Source of the DNA: Allobaculum mucilyticum
GTDB taxonomy: Bacteria > Bacillota_I > Bacilli_A > Erysipelotrichales > Erysipelotrichaceae
NCBI RefSeq assembly: GCF_022701195.1
Contig: NZ_CP078089.1
Location: 1,054,001 to 1,118,000, forward strand
Direction of reading: 5' to 3'
Length of the DNA: 64,000 bases
Part shown: in pieces, positions 1 through 7,983 of the stretch
How the letters are laid out: the number at the start of each line of letters is the position of its first letter
How positions within the stretch are numbered: position 1 is the first letter of the stretch
Position numbers and translations under genes: made by a program
The notes under the pieces: generated by a model
Database searches by the model: none
Told to the model about the DNA's origin: nothing
What the model saw: only the letters and a program-made list of their open reading frames with translations

Positions 1-1475
1 TAAGGAAGAACCATCTTCAGCAGTTTCGAGTCTTCTTTCAGACCGCCAACAGCGGAGAGCGCGATCGCAACGCTCTGCGGCGATAACATTTTTCCCGCTC
101 CGACACCCAGCGCATTCAGACCGACAACCCAGTACGGATCCATGCCAAGGGTGGTTGCGGCATCAAGCTGCACCTGACCGAACAGAACGCCGCTTGATGT
201 ACCTGAACCCGTTACAAATGTGCCCAGTGCACCAAGCCATGGAGCAATGATCGGATACATCGAACCCATCACCGCGATCGCAAAGGCGGCGATATCGGCG
301 ATCATGCCGGAATAGATCATGATCTTGGCGGCCGCAAGAACGGAAAGCATAACGATAATCGAGCCGCTCATCTGCCTGAGCGTTGCTTTGAATACATCCA
401 GCATCATTTTTCCGCTCGCATGCTCGATGAGACCGCCAAGAATTGCGGAGATGAAAATCCACACACCCGGCGTATTGATCCACGAGAATGTTGTGGCACT
501 TGTGTCATTGACGAAATAAACCGTCGAAGAGAACTGTGCCAGGAAACTGCTGACTGGAGGTACCAGACGCGATGTTCCAAGCAGGAAAACAAAGATAAAG
601 AGGAAAGGCGCGACGGCAACAAGAGCCTGCTTTACCGTAATCTTCTCTTTCTTATCCTTTTCCTTTGCTCCTTCAAATGCGTATTTTGGATCCGGTTTGA
701 CGAAGCGGCTTAAGAAGACTGTTACAGCAAGAGAAAGAACGGACGCAATGATCATAACCAGCTCTGCTCCGACAAAATACGAAACCATAAGCATAGGAAT
801 GACATAGGATAAGCCGCTTGCCAGAGTCAGCCAGAACACGCCGCGAATAGCTTTAGGCGACTTGCCGGTCAGACTGACCAGAACAAACGGAATGAGAATC
901 ATGAAGAAGGCAACCTGAATCGACTGCATGAAAGACAGTCCCGTCGTCGAAGAAAAGCCAACCAGGTTGGCGACTGTTACAGTCGGAATGCCGATCGAGC
1001 CCCAGGGGGTCGGGAAGCTGTTGGCAATCAGACAGATCAGGCAGGAGAAAAGCGGCGGAAAGCCAAGGGCAGTCATCAGACCAGCCGGGATCGCAATCGC
1101 TGTTCCAAAACCGGCCATGCCCTCCATAAAGCCGCCAAAGCACCAGGCAACCAGCAGCACCAGTACGCGCCTGTCTGCAGAAACCGATGTCAGCAGTGAC
1201 TGGATGACCTGCATGCCGCCGGTTTTGACAACCAGGTTATAGGTGAAGACAGCCGCAACAATGACAAGAACAATCGGCCAGAGCGCCATGCAGATGCCCT
1301 CAAGTGCGGAAAGTCCGACTGTTGCAGCCGGCGTTTTCCAGACAAGCAGCGCTTCAACTGCTGCAGCCACAGCCGCACCGATTGCTGCTTTCCATGCGGG
1401 CTGCTTAAAGCCCATCAGTGCAATGATCAGATAAATGATCGGAGCAAGGGCCAGAATAAAATTCAGAAAATTCAT
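1..1475 (-). CDS. lctP: L-lactate permease (LctP family), 3' end cut by window
   Basis: Reading the minus strand from ATG 1475-1473 gives an uninterrupted, very hydrophobic frame of 491 codons to the window edge. It starts MNFLNFILALAPIIYLIIAL and contains the stretches FGGFMEGMAGFGTAIAIPAG and NSFPTPWGSIGIPT, which I recognise as typical of the LctP lactate permease family (12-14 TM segments, roughly 500-550 aa). Such proteins import or export L-lactate, and glycolate, with protons across the cytoplasmic membrane. The start is supported by an AAAGGA ribosome site 5 bases upstream. Only the last part of the gene is missing. No lactate dehydrogenase gene is visible nearby, so the direction of lactate flow cannot be inferred. 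A cre-like sequence lies about 250 bp upstream. Confidence 0.9.
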   Translation of the reverse strand, partial: MNFLNFILALAPIIYLIIALMGFKQPAWKAAIGAAVAAAVEALLVWKTPAATVGLSALEGICMALWPIVLVIVAAVFTYNLVVKTGGMQVIQSLLTSVSADRRVLVLLVAWCFGGFMEGMAGFGTAIAIPAGLMTALGFPPLFSCLICLIANSFPTPWGSIGIPTVTVANLVGFSSTTGLSFMQSIQVAFFMILIPFVLVSLTGKSPKAIRGVFWLTLASGLSYVIPMLMVSYFVGAELVMIIASVLSLAVTVFLSRFVKPDPKYAFEGAKEKDKKEKITVKQALVAVAPFLFIFVFLLGTSRLVPPVSSFLAQFSSTVYFVNDTSATTFSWINTPGVWIFISAILGGLIEHASGKMMLDVFKATLRQMSGSIIVMLSVLAAAKIMIYSGMIADIAAFAIAVMGSMYPIIAPWLGALGTFVTGSGTSSGVLFGQVQLDAATTLGMDPYWVVGLNALGVGAGKMLSPQSVAIALSAVGGLKEDSKLLKMVLP

Positions 1476-1722
1476 ACGTTCCTTTCTATCCGCTCAGATC
1501 GTCCCTCGTCTCTGAGCTTTTTCTTTTTATGGATCGGTCCAGGATGCCCATCCTGAACGCTTCCTCTTCTTTCAGCTTATGGGCCGTTCAAACCTTAAGC
1601 AATGAAAAGCGGCTTTCAGAAGGATCTGGCCAGTCAAACCGGTTTCAAACCGCCTGTTTCCTCTTAGCGTGCTCTTTCCATCTCTAAACAGACCTCTGTT
1701 TTCCCCTTACATCCGGGCAAAA

Positions 1723-1736
1723 TGAAAGCGGTTTTC
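1723..1736. promoter_or_regulatory. cre-like (CcpA) sequence upstream of lctP
   Basis: TGAAAGCGGTTTTC matches the CcpA consensus TGNAARCGNWWWCA except at the last two positions. It lies about 250 bp upstream of the lctP start. Carbon control of a lactate permease is plausible, but the distance and imperfect match make this tentative. Confidence 0.3.
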
Positions 1737-2071
1737 CATTCACCATCTGCGGTATTTTATGTGAATTTTCCCTCAGCTTTCGGGAAGAATTCCTTCGCTT
1801 TTTGGGCAGATTATGGTCTGGCTTATTGCTGTCTGGCTGGGCAGAGAGCGGGCGTGTTTTCTGGCTGCATTCTTCTTCTCCTTATCTTCTGGATGAAGCT
1901 CTCTGAAGAGGTGCTCTTCCCTTTATCCGCTCTTAATCAGCCGGGATTTTTTCTTTATAAAAGATCGGGATCGCGGTACAGGACAGCCGCTATCTGACTT
2001 TCTTTCCTGTTATTTCTTCTGCTCTTTCCTCCTGATCTTTCTTCCCTGTATTTTCCATTCTTCAGACCGTT

Positions 2072-2103
2072 AAAAACCGGCCGGATGCTTCTTCCGGCCG
2101 GTT
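2072..2103 (-). terminator. Intrinsic terminator-like hairpin, minus strand, no obvious gene
   Basis: A perfect 10-bp stem (AACCGGCCGG / CCGGCCGGTT) with a 9-base loop. Read on the minus strand it is followed by a short T run, the usual intrinsic terminator layout. No convincing minus-strand gene lies upstream of it, so it may end an unannotated RNA or act in a long lctP leader. Confidence 0.5.
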
Positions 2104-2669
2104 CTGCTCTTCTATATTTCATTGCATTTGCATTCTGTTTCATTGCGGATGGACTGCTGCCTTTGATTTTTGCGGCACTGGCCTGCTTTGTCCCCAGTTC
2201 TGGTCTCTGTTTTCCGTCTGTCAGGGGGAGCGACTGCTCCTGGCAGCATGTTTTCGACATGAAATCTGTCCTCCTGAGAGGGGAAACAGACCATCACAGT
2301 AAGGATCAGCCGGAATGTCCCCAGGAGTGAACCGGGATAAAGAGGAGGACGTCGCTTTCTTGAAAGCGCTGTCCTGTGGATCAGATCAGTACCCTCAGGC
2401 AGGAAATTACTGCCTGTCTGCGGTGTGAAAATCCGGCTGTTTTCTGGCTTGTGAATCCCCGGAAAAGTGGGGATTCTGGGCGCGAATCTGCTTTTTTCCC
2501 CACTTCCGGTCAGAATGGAGCGTTTTTTCTGGGAAAAGGCCCCCCTTTTCGCCCCCAGCGGGAGCGCCCCGATTTTTCGATCTTATTTTTTCCTTTAAAT
2601 AAGGCGTTTTTTTAAAACTGTTTATTTTTTGATACAGACACTGTTTCTGAATTCGTTTTGGGATTTCAA

Positions 2670-2698
2670 TTGAGAAAAGGGGGTTCAGGGCGTATACT
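2670..2698 (+). promoter_or_regulatory. SigA-type promoter of the mraZ operon
   Basis: TTGAGA (2670-2675) and TATACT (2693-2698) are separated by 17 bp, close to the vegetative consensus. The expected transcription start is about 2705, 40 bases before the mraZ start. Confidence 0.8.
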
Positions 2699-2706
2699 AC
2701 ACCTAC

Positions 2707-2734
2707 AAAGTAGGAAGTTGTGTCAGAAGGTGGG
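2707..2734 (+). promoter_or_regulatory. Possible MraZ-box direct repeats
   Basis: Three related 8-mers follow the promoter: AAAGTAGG (2707), AAGTTGTG (2715) and AAGGTGGG (2727). MraZ proteins are known to bind short purine-rich direct repeats ahead of their own gene, so these may be its autoregulatory site. The repeats are degenerate and the last one overlaps the ribosome site. Confidence 0.4.
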
Positions 2735-2745
2735 GGTGATGGCAC

Positions 2746-3177
2746 ATGTTCATGGGCGAGTACACGCACAATATCGACCGTAAGGGGCGGTTGATCATGC
2801 CAGCCAGATTCCGTGAAGAACTTGGCGAGCGTGTATATGTCACCCGCGGCATGGACGGCTGTCTTAATGTCTACACCTTGGAAGAATGGACCAGTGTTTA
2901 CAAAAAATATTCTTCCCTTCCCTCAACGAACCCGGACGCACGCATGTTCATGCGTTTTTTCATGGCTAAAGCCACGGAAGTGGAACCGGATGCGCAGGGA
3001 AGAATCCTGATTCCTTCCTCTTTGATCGCCGAAGCCGGACTGGTCAAGGAATGTTATATTATCGGAGTTGCTGATCACGTCGAAATCTGGGCCAAAGAAA
3101 AATGGCTCGCCCTGCAGGAAGAAATGCTTCCTTCTTACGAGAAGTTTGCAGAGAACCTGACTGGTTTCCTCGACTAG
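2746..3177 (+). CDS. mraZ: Transcriptional regulator MraZ
   Basis: 143 aa, the usual MraZ length. It begins MFMGEYTHNIDRKGRLIMPA, the standard N-terminus of this family, and shows two SpoVT/AbrB-like halves (about residues 5-50 and 80-125, the second containing DAQGRILIPSSL). MraZ forms ring-shaped oligomers that bind repeats ahead of the dcw cluster and modulate its expression. The start is backed by a GGTGGGGGTG purine tract just upstream and by the conserved first residues. It is the first gene of a plus-strand operon with rsmH 22 bp downstream. Confidence 0.95.
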   Translation: MFMGEYTHNIDRKGRLIMPARFREELGERVYVTRGMDGCLNVYTLEEWTSVYKKYSSLPSTNPDARMFMRFFMAKATEVEPDAQGRILIPSSLIAEAGLVKECYIIGVADHVEIWAKEKWLALQEEMLPSYEKFAENLTGFLD

Positions 3178-3199
3178 GCAACAGGAAGAGGTTTGCGCA

Positions 3200-4141
3200 A
3201 TGGAGCACATCAGCGTTCTGCTCAATGAATCGATCGACATGCTTGAGATTAAAGAAGACGGAATCTACGTCGACTGCACCCTCGGGCGCGGCGGCCATTC
3301 CAGCGAGATTCTCAAACGAATCCCGCATGGCCATCTCTATGCTTTTGATCTCGATCAGGAAGCAATCAATGAGAGCCGTCCTCGACTTGAAGCCATTTCA
3401 GGCAACTTCACGCTGATTCATGCCCCGTTCGAAGACCTGAACAAAGAACTCGACCGGCTGCATGTCGGCCAGGTCGACGGCATTCTGATGGACCTTGGCG
3501 TCTCTTCACCGCAGTTTGACGATCCAAAACGCGGATTTTCCTACCGCTTCGACGCCAGACTTGATATGCGGATGGACCAGAGCCAGGACCTTGACGCAGC
3601 TGCTGTTGTAAACACGTACTCAAGGGAAGAACTCCTTCGGGTACTGCGAGAATACGGCGAAGAACCGAATGCCTCACGCATCGTCAATGCGATCGTGAGC
3701 GCACGGCAGGAAAAACCGATCGAAACGACGTTTGAACTTGCCGATCTGATCAAGCAGGCGCTGCCTGCTGCTGTTTTAAAAAAGAAAGGCCATCCCGCCA
3801 AGCAGACGTTTCAGGCGCTGCGTATGGAAGTCAACCGTGAGCTGCCTCAGCTGAGAAGCGCACTTGAACAGGGGCTGGACCGTTTAAAACCTGGCGGCCG
3901 CATGGCTGTCATTACCTTTCATTCTCTTGAAGACCGCATTGTAAAGCAGGCGTTCGCAAACCGGGCTCTGCCTAAAAAAGTGAATCGGCGCGTTCCAATC
4001 GCAGGGGAAGAAAAACTGGACTATCGCTTAATCAATAGAAAACCGATTCAGTCAGGCGATGCTGAACTTGAAGAGAACAACAGAGCGCACAGCGCAAAAT
4101 TAAGGGGAGTTGAACGAATTGAAGACAAAGAGAACAGCTAG
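3200..4141 (+). CDS. rsmH: 16S rRNA (cytosine(1402)-N(4))-methyltransferase RsmH
   Basis: 313 aa, normal length for RsmH (MraW). The protein starts MEHISVLLNESIDML and shows the SAM-binding stretch YVDCTLGRGGHSSEIL (about residues 24-39), the motif DGILMDLGVSSPQFD (about 94-108) and FHSLEDRIVKQAF near the C-terminus, all characteristic. It N4-methylates C1402 in the ribosomal P site. The gene follows mraZ directly, as in most Firmicutes. Its 3' end overlaps the next gene, ftsL, by 23 bases, which suggests translational coupling. Confidence 0.97.
   Translation: MEHISVLLNESIDMLEIKEDGIYVDCTLGRGGHSSEILKRIPHGHLYAFDLDQEAINESRPRLEAISGNFTLIHAPFEDLNKELDRLHVGQVDGILMDLGVSSPQFDDPKRGFSYRFDARLDMRMDQSQDLDAAAVVNTYSREELLRVLREYGEEPNASRIVNAIVSARQEKPIETTFELADLIKQALPAAVLKKKGHPAKQTFQALRMEVNRELPQLRSALEQGLDRLKPGGRMAVITFHSLEDRIVKQAFANRALPKKVNRRVPIAGEEKLDYRLINRKPIQSGDAELEENNRAHSAKLRGVERIEDKENS
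4103..4109 (+). promoter_or_regulatory. Ribosome binding site that fixes the ftsL start
   Basis: AGGGGAG inside the end of rsmH, 9 bases before TTG 4119. It favours this TTG over the in-frame TTG at 4110, which would have no spacer. Confidence 0.6.
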
Positions 4142-4430
4142 GGGCCGTTCGCGCAAAAAGAACCGCCTCAACCGGGTCACCATGATTTCCGGCCTGATTT
4201 TTACCCTTTGCCTGGGTTACTTTCTCGTCGCGAAACTCGTGCTTCAGTCTTATTCCAACTCTCTGGCTGTACAGAATCAGACCCTTACCAATGAAATTGA
4301 ACAGCGCAGCACAGCAATCGACGCTCTGAAGAGCGAAATCACTGAGCTGCAGGAAAAAGGCCGTGTCCTTGGCATGCTTGAAGGACAGGTCTATGACAAT
4401 AAAAACAACGTATATTACTACGGAGACTGA
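4119..4430 (+). CDS. ftsL: Cell division protein FtsL-like
   Basis: About 103 aa: a basic N-terminus (residues 1-22, rich in K/R), one transmembrane helix (about 28-48, ISGLIFTLCLGYFLVAKLVL), then a short extracytoplasmic coiled-coil-like part. This is the typical FtsL bitopic layout, and its place between rsmH and a class B PBP supports the call; sequence in this family is poorly conserved. FtsL would join DivIC/FtsB and the division PBP in the divisome. I chose TTG 4119 because AGGGGAG (4103-4109) sits 9 bases upstream. The alternative TTG at 4110 directly abuts that ribosome site. Confidence 0.8.
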   Translation: MKTKRTARGRSRKKNRLNRVTMISGLIFTLCLGYFLVAKLVLQSYSNSLAVQNQTLTNEIEQRSTAIDALKSEITELQEKGRVLGMLEGQVYDNKNNVYYYGD

Positions 4431-4597
4431 TTTTCCATTTCCGCCCGTCTTGCAGAGCAGTCAGCGCCCCTTTTCTGATCCACAGATTCGAAAAGGCGTA
4501 ACTGCTCTTTCTTCATGTAAAGGACCTGGCCATCCTGACCGGATCCTGCGGGTGAATGGCAGCCGGGAAGCAGAATACGAAGAAACTTAGAGACCCG

Positions 4598-4625
4598 CAG
4601 CTTTTCCCGATGGAAAAGCTGTTTT
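4598..4625 (+). terminator. Terminator-like hairpin between ftsL and the PBP gene
   Basis: Perfect 10-bp stem CAGCTTTTCC / GGAAAAGCTG with a 4-base loop, followed by TTTT. The stem has modest GC content, so termination may be partial or regulated. Confidence 0.55.
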
Positions 4626-4815
4626 GCCATTACGCAGACAGAAGGATGAATTCAGTTGCAGTCCCAGCAGACTGGCCGCATTGTTGCCACGGCAGAATTC
4701 CACATTCCTGCCGTTCTCATCCTGCATTAATCTGCTTTAATCCCATTTTGGAGTTTCCGGTCTTATATAGAGGAACCGGAAACGACTCATCCAGATTCCA
4801 TAAAAACGAAAAAAA

Positions 4816-4831
4816 CCGCAGAACTCTGCGG
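4816..4831. promoter_or_regulatory. Perfect palindrome ahead of the PBP gene
   Basis: CCGCAGA-AC-TCTGCGG, 7-bp arms, located 30 bases before the PBP start codon. It could be an operator or an mRNA hairpin next to the ribosome site; no regulator is known to me for it. Confidence 0.35.
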
Positions 4832-4862
4832 ATGCATACAGAATACGAAAGGAGGAAAAGCG

Positions 4863-7334
4863 ATGAGCACAAAAGACACAAAGAAAAGCACATCTTCCAG
4901 AAAATCCGGAAAGCCAAAGCGCTGTGCGCTTTCCTTTAACTCAAGAATTTTCCAGATCACTGTTGTTTTTGGCCTGTGCATGGCCATGTCCATCGGCGCA
5001 GTCGGATACACAATGTTTCAGAAGAAGCATCTGTGGACCGGATCGAGCGCCCTCAATCCGCTGATCCGCAATTCCGTCGTCACCCGGACAATCAAAGGCA
5101 GCCGCGGCATGATCACTGACCGCAACGGCACGCCGATCGCCTCGACGTCCCCGGCCTATACCATTGCCGCAAACTTCGATACGCGAACAGAAGAACAGAA
5201 AGCACAGGACGATGCGGTAATCGCCGCACAGCGCAAAACCGTTCAGGATCAGGCGCTTCTCGACAACCGCAGCGAACAGGTTGAAGCCGCTCTTGAAGCA
5301 GCTGATGCCAAGATCGTCGGCAGCTATGTTGAAGATCCAAAAGCCTTCGCCAAAGCCCTCAAAACCGTTCTGGGCGATGTCATTGATGAAAATGCCATTG
5401 TCAAAATGCTTGAAAACGGCCAGAAACAGGGCAAGTCGCAGATCGAACTTGGCGTCGGAACCAAACGAATTACCACAGAAGATAAAGAAAAGCTGGAATC
5501 CATGCAGATTCCAGGCATGACCTTCATTGAAGATATCCGCCGCGACTATCCGGTTACGCCATACTCTTCAAACATGATCGGTTTTGCGGACTACGACGAA
5601 TCCACCGAAAACATCGCCGGCAAGCTGGGCCTTGAGCAGTCGCTCGACTCCTACCTTTCCGCCAAGAACGGCATTATCCAGTACAACGCCACCAACGTTG
5701 ACCAGGTTCTTCCCGGCAGCGAAGTCGTCCTTCAGGAAACCGAAGACGGCGACAACGTCAAACTGACCCTCGACAGCACCCTTCAGGAAACGGTCGAATC
5801 GGTCCTGGCACAGACAATGGACACCGGAAAAGCCGAACAGGCCTGGGCCATTGTCATGAACCCGAAAACCGGTGAAATTCTCGCCTGGGGTTCCTACCCG
5901 ACGTTTGACCAGAACACCCACCTGACGATCCCGTCTCCAATCGACAACATCTCCACACGCGTTGTCGAGCCGGGTTCGGTTGTTAAGCCGCTCGTCTATG
6001 CAGCGGCCATCGATTCAGGTGTCTATCCTTCCGATGACACGGTCTACCGTGCAGGCGAATTCTGCTACACCGTCGATCCGATGACCGGCAAAATCCGCCG
6101 TCTCGAAAACGGTTCAGAGACGGATTACCCGATCATCTATGACGCCCTGCAGACCGACTACGGAACGCTGACGTTTGCGGACGGTCTGGCCCATTCATCC
6201 AACATCGCCATCTGCGAACTGCTGACCAACTACCTCGATCAGCAGACCTTTGAAAAATACCTGAAGGCGTTCGGCCTGTATGAAAAAGTTGATACGCCCT
6301 TTATCCTCGAATCCGTAGGTAAAGGCAACTATACGCAGGCAACCGACTACCTGTCTACAGGATTTGGTCAGGCGTCTTCCTTAACCATGCTTGAGCTCTG
6401 CCAGGCATACACCGCCGTATTTAATGACGGAAAAATGATGAAGCCTTACGTTGTCGATTCCATCACGGATTCCGAAACCGGCGAAGTCATCCAGCAGTTC
6501 AAGCCGGAAGTTACCGGTCACCCGATCAGCGCTGAAACCGCCCAGAAAGTCCGCCAGCTGATGGTGGGCGTCGGTGCGGAAGGCATGACCGGTGAACGTT
6601 TTACGATCGATGGCATCGACATTGCTCTCAAAACCGGTACCGGTGAAATTTATGACACGAATATCCACGGCTATTCGCGTGTCAACTATACGTCTACAGT
6701 TATGGGTGCTGCTCCTGCTGATGATCCGCAGGTCATGGTTCTCTGGGGCATGCAGGGCCCGAACTACTTAGGCTATTCGGGCGACTACTTCAAAAACATC
6801 ATGAATGCTGCGATTAAATCCGTCGGCATCAACATGAGCGACGGATCGGATGCGACAGAACCGGAGGATACCTGGTCTGCCTATGAAATGCCGTCTCTGG
6901 TTAACCATTCCGTTTCCTGGGCACAGGAGAAAATGAGCGGCAAAGACGTTACGTCCGTTGTCCTTGGCAACGGTGATACCGTCACCAGTCAGTATCCGTT
7001 AGCCGGATCGTCCATCAACACTAACGATACGATTCTGCTGCTGACCAACGGCTCCGAAATCACCATGCCGGATATGACCGGATGGACCCGCAAGGATCTG
7101 ACCGCCTTCTGGCAGCTGACCGGACTGGCCGTGCAGATGAGCGGCTATGGAACCGTAAGTTACCAGTCGATCCCTGCCGGCGAGGTTATACCGCCAGGCA
7201 CGACCATTGAAGTCACACTCTGGCAGCAGGAAAACAGCCTTGCGCAGGATCCGAATCACACGACCTCATCGGACGAAGCAGACACGCAAAGCGAAGACAC
7301 CTCGCCAGATGTCGTTCGCCAGACAACAGGCTAA
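4863..7334 (+). CDS. pbpB: Class B penicillin-binding protein (division transpeptidase, PBP2x-like) with two PASTA domains
   Basis: 823 aa. A basic cytoplasmic N-terminus (1-30) is followed by one TM anchor (about 33-55), a PBP dimerisation region (about 78-240) and a transpeptidase domain. Catalytic motifs visible: S372-V-V-K375 (in EPGSVVKP), S445-S-N447 and K590-T-G592. Two C-terminal PASTA domains follow (about 677-730, PSLVNHSVSWAQ; and 735-785, MPDMTGWTRKDL), then an acidic Ser/Thr tail. This is the layout of the septal cross-linking enzyme encoded after ftsL in Gram-positives. A good GGAGG site precedes ATG 4863. Transcription ends at the hairpin at 7359-7391. mraY and murD, which often follow, are absent. 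Confidence 0.93.
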   Translation: MSTKDTKKSTSSRKSGKPKRCALSFNSRIFQITVVFGLCMAMSIGAVGYTMFQKKHLWTGSSALNPLIRNSVVTRTIKGSRGMITDRNGTPIASTSPAYTIAANFDTRTEEQKAQDDAVIAAQRKTVQDQALLDNRSEQVEAALEAADAKIVGSYVEDPKAFAKALKTVLGDVIDENAIVKMLENGQKQGKSQIELGVGTKRITTEDKEKLESMQIPGMTFIEDIRRDYPVTPYSSNMIGFADYDESTENIAGKLGLEQSLDSYLSAKNGIIQYNATNVDQVLPGSEVVLQETEDGDNVKLTLDSTLQETVESVLAQTMDTGKAEQAWAIVMNPKTGEILAWGSYPTFDQNTHLTIPSPIDNISTRVVEPGSVVKPLVYAAAIDSGVYPSDDTVYRAGEFCYTVDPMTGKIRRLENGSETDYPIIYDALQTDYGTLTFADGLAHSSNIAICELLTNYLDQQTFEKYLKAFGLYEKVDTPFILESVGKGNYTQATDYLSTGFGQASSLTMLELCQAYTAVFNDGKMMKPYVVDSITDSETGEVIQQFKPEVTGHPISAETAQKVRQLMVGVGAEGMTGERFTIDGIDIALKTGTGEIYDTNIHGYSRVNYTSTVMGAAPADDPQVMVLWGMQGPNYLGYSGDYFKNIMNAAIKSVGINMSDGSDATEPEDTWSAYEMPSLVNHSVSWAQEKMSGKDVTSVVLGNGDTVTSQYPLAGSSINTNDTILLLTNGSEITMPDMTGWTRKDLTAFWQLTGLAVQMSGYGTVSYQSIPAGEVIPPGTTIEVTLWQQENSLAQDPNHTTSSDEADTQSEDTSPDVVRQTTG

Positions 7335-7358
7335 CCCTTCAATCTGATTTCAGTATTT

Positions 7359-7391
7359 ACGGACTTCTCATTCCAGAGAGGTCCGTTTTTT
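7359..7391 (+). terminator. Intrinsic terminator of the division cluster
   Basis: ACGGAC...GTCCGT stem with extra pairing CTC/GAG inside, followed by TTTTTTG, 25 bases after the PBP stop codon. Confidence 0.85.
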
Positions 7392-7983
7392 GTATTCTCT
7401 CGTCATCCGGGAGGTGGAATTCTTTGCGTTTTTCGTACAGTTTCTCTGCTTTTTTGCGGCAGAAACATGTCCGGGCGAAGGAAGAATGTCCGATTCCAGG
7501 CACCGCCACGCGGAGCCAAATCTTCCCTTTTTGCACAGATCCAGCCGTTGCAGGATTGCCCTTCTGTCCTCAGAGCAAGAAGAAAACGGAAGCAGATTAT
7601 TTGAAGAAATCAGAAAAAGCCGGACAGAGCCGACAGACAGAGGCCATGCGGAAATTCTGCGCGATCTGTCTGTCCAGGGTCCGTCCGGACTGCGGAAGAA
7701 TATTGCTGAGCTTATTCTCTGAAACGGGTGAATATTTGTCCTTCAGACAGTCGATTTGCGTCGATTCAGGTTTAAGAAAATCTTCAGATCTTCGCGGATT
7801 TTTTGCCTGTACAGAGTAAAAATCTCGTCTGGTCTGCAAAAAAAGTCCGGCTTATACTCAGCTTGCCTGCTGGCCTCAGGCAGTTTTACCGCGAAGATCT
7901 TCATGGTTTGTTTTTCCTGTTTCAGCCAGAACGGGCTGAAACCGCCGCTGCCGCATTCAATTAAGCGGCAGAAAGGACGATCC
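7392..7983. other. 592-bp upstream region of the first BspA-like gene
   Basis: Open frames here lack ribosome sites and family features. Near the 3' end the sequence can fold into a hairpin TTTCAGCC/GGGCTGAAA (about 7919-7941) and GCCGCT/AGCGGC, probably in the 5' untranslated region of the next gene. Confidence 0.4.

Larger units (their letters stand above)
1476..2669. other. 1.2 kb region without a convincing gene
   Basis: This stretch separates lctP (minus) from the mraZ promoter (plus). Short open frames exist on both strands, but none has a good ribosome site, a recognisable product or a composition like its neighbours. It holds the lctP 5' region, a cre-like sequence near 1723, a strong hairpin at 2072-2103, a small hairpin (CGCTTTC/GAAAGCG) near 2353-2368, and two mutually exclusive G/C hairpins between 2454 and 2505. 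Regulatory or small-RNA content is possible but not shown. Confidence 0.5.
4431..4862. other. 432-bp gap inside the division cluster
   Basis: No convincing gene. It holds a terminator-like hairpin at 4598-4625 and a perfect palindrome at 4816-4831 just ahead of the PBP ribosome site. A gap of this size between ftsL and the division PBP is unusual, since these genes normally abut, so the PBP may have its own control. Confidence 0.5.

Noticed and set aside
1722-2330. Several 60-100-codon frames on both strands between lctP and mraZ
   Set aside because: No ribosome sites, no family features, and they overlap each other; the region is better treated as non-coding.
4556-4939. 127-codon frame between ftsL and the PBP gene
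   Set aside because: Overlaps the PBP start in another frame and spans two hairpins; translation is basic and shows no domain.
7390-7819. Two overlapping frames of 110-131 codons after the PBP terminator
   Set aside because: They begin inside or right after the terminator, lack ribosome sites and have low-complexity translations.
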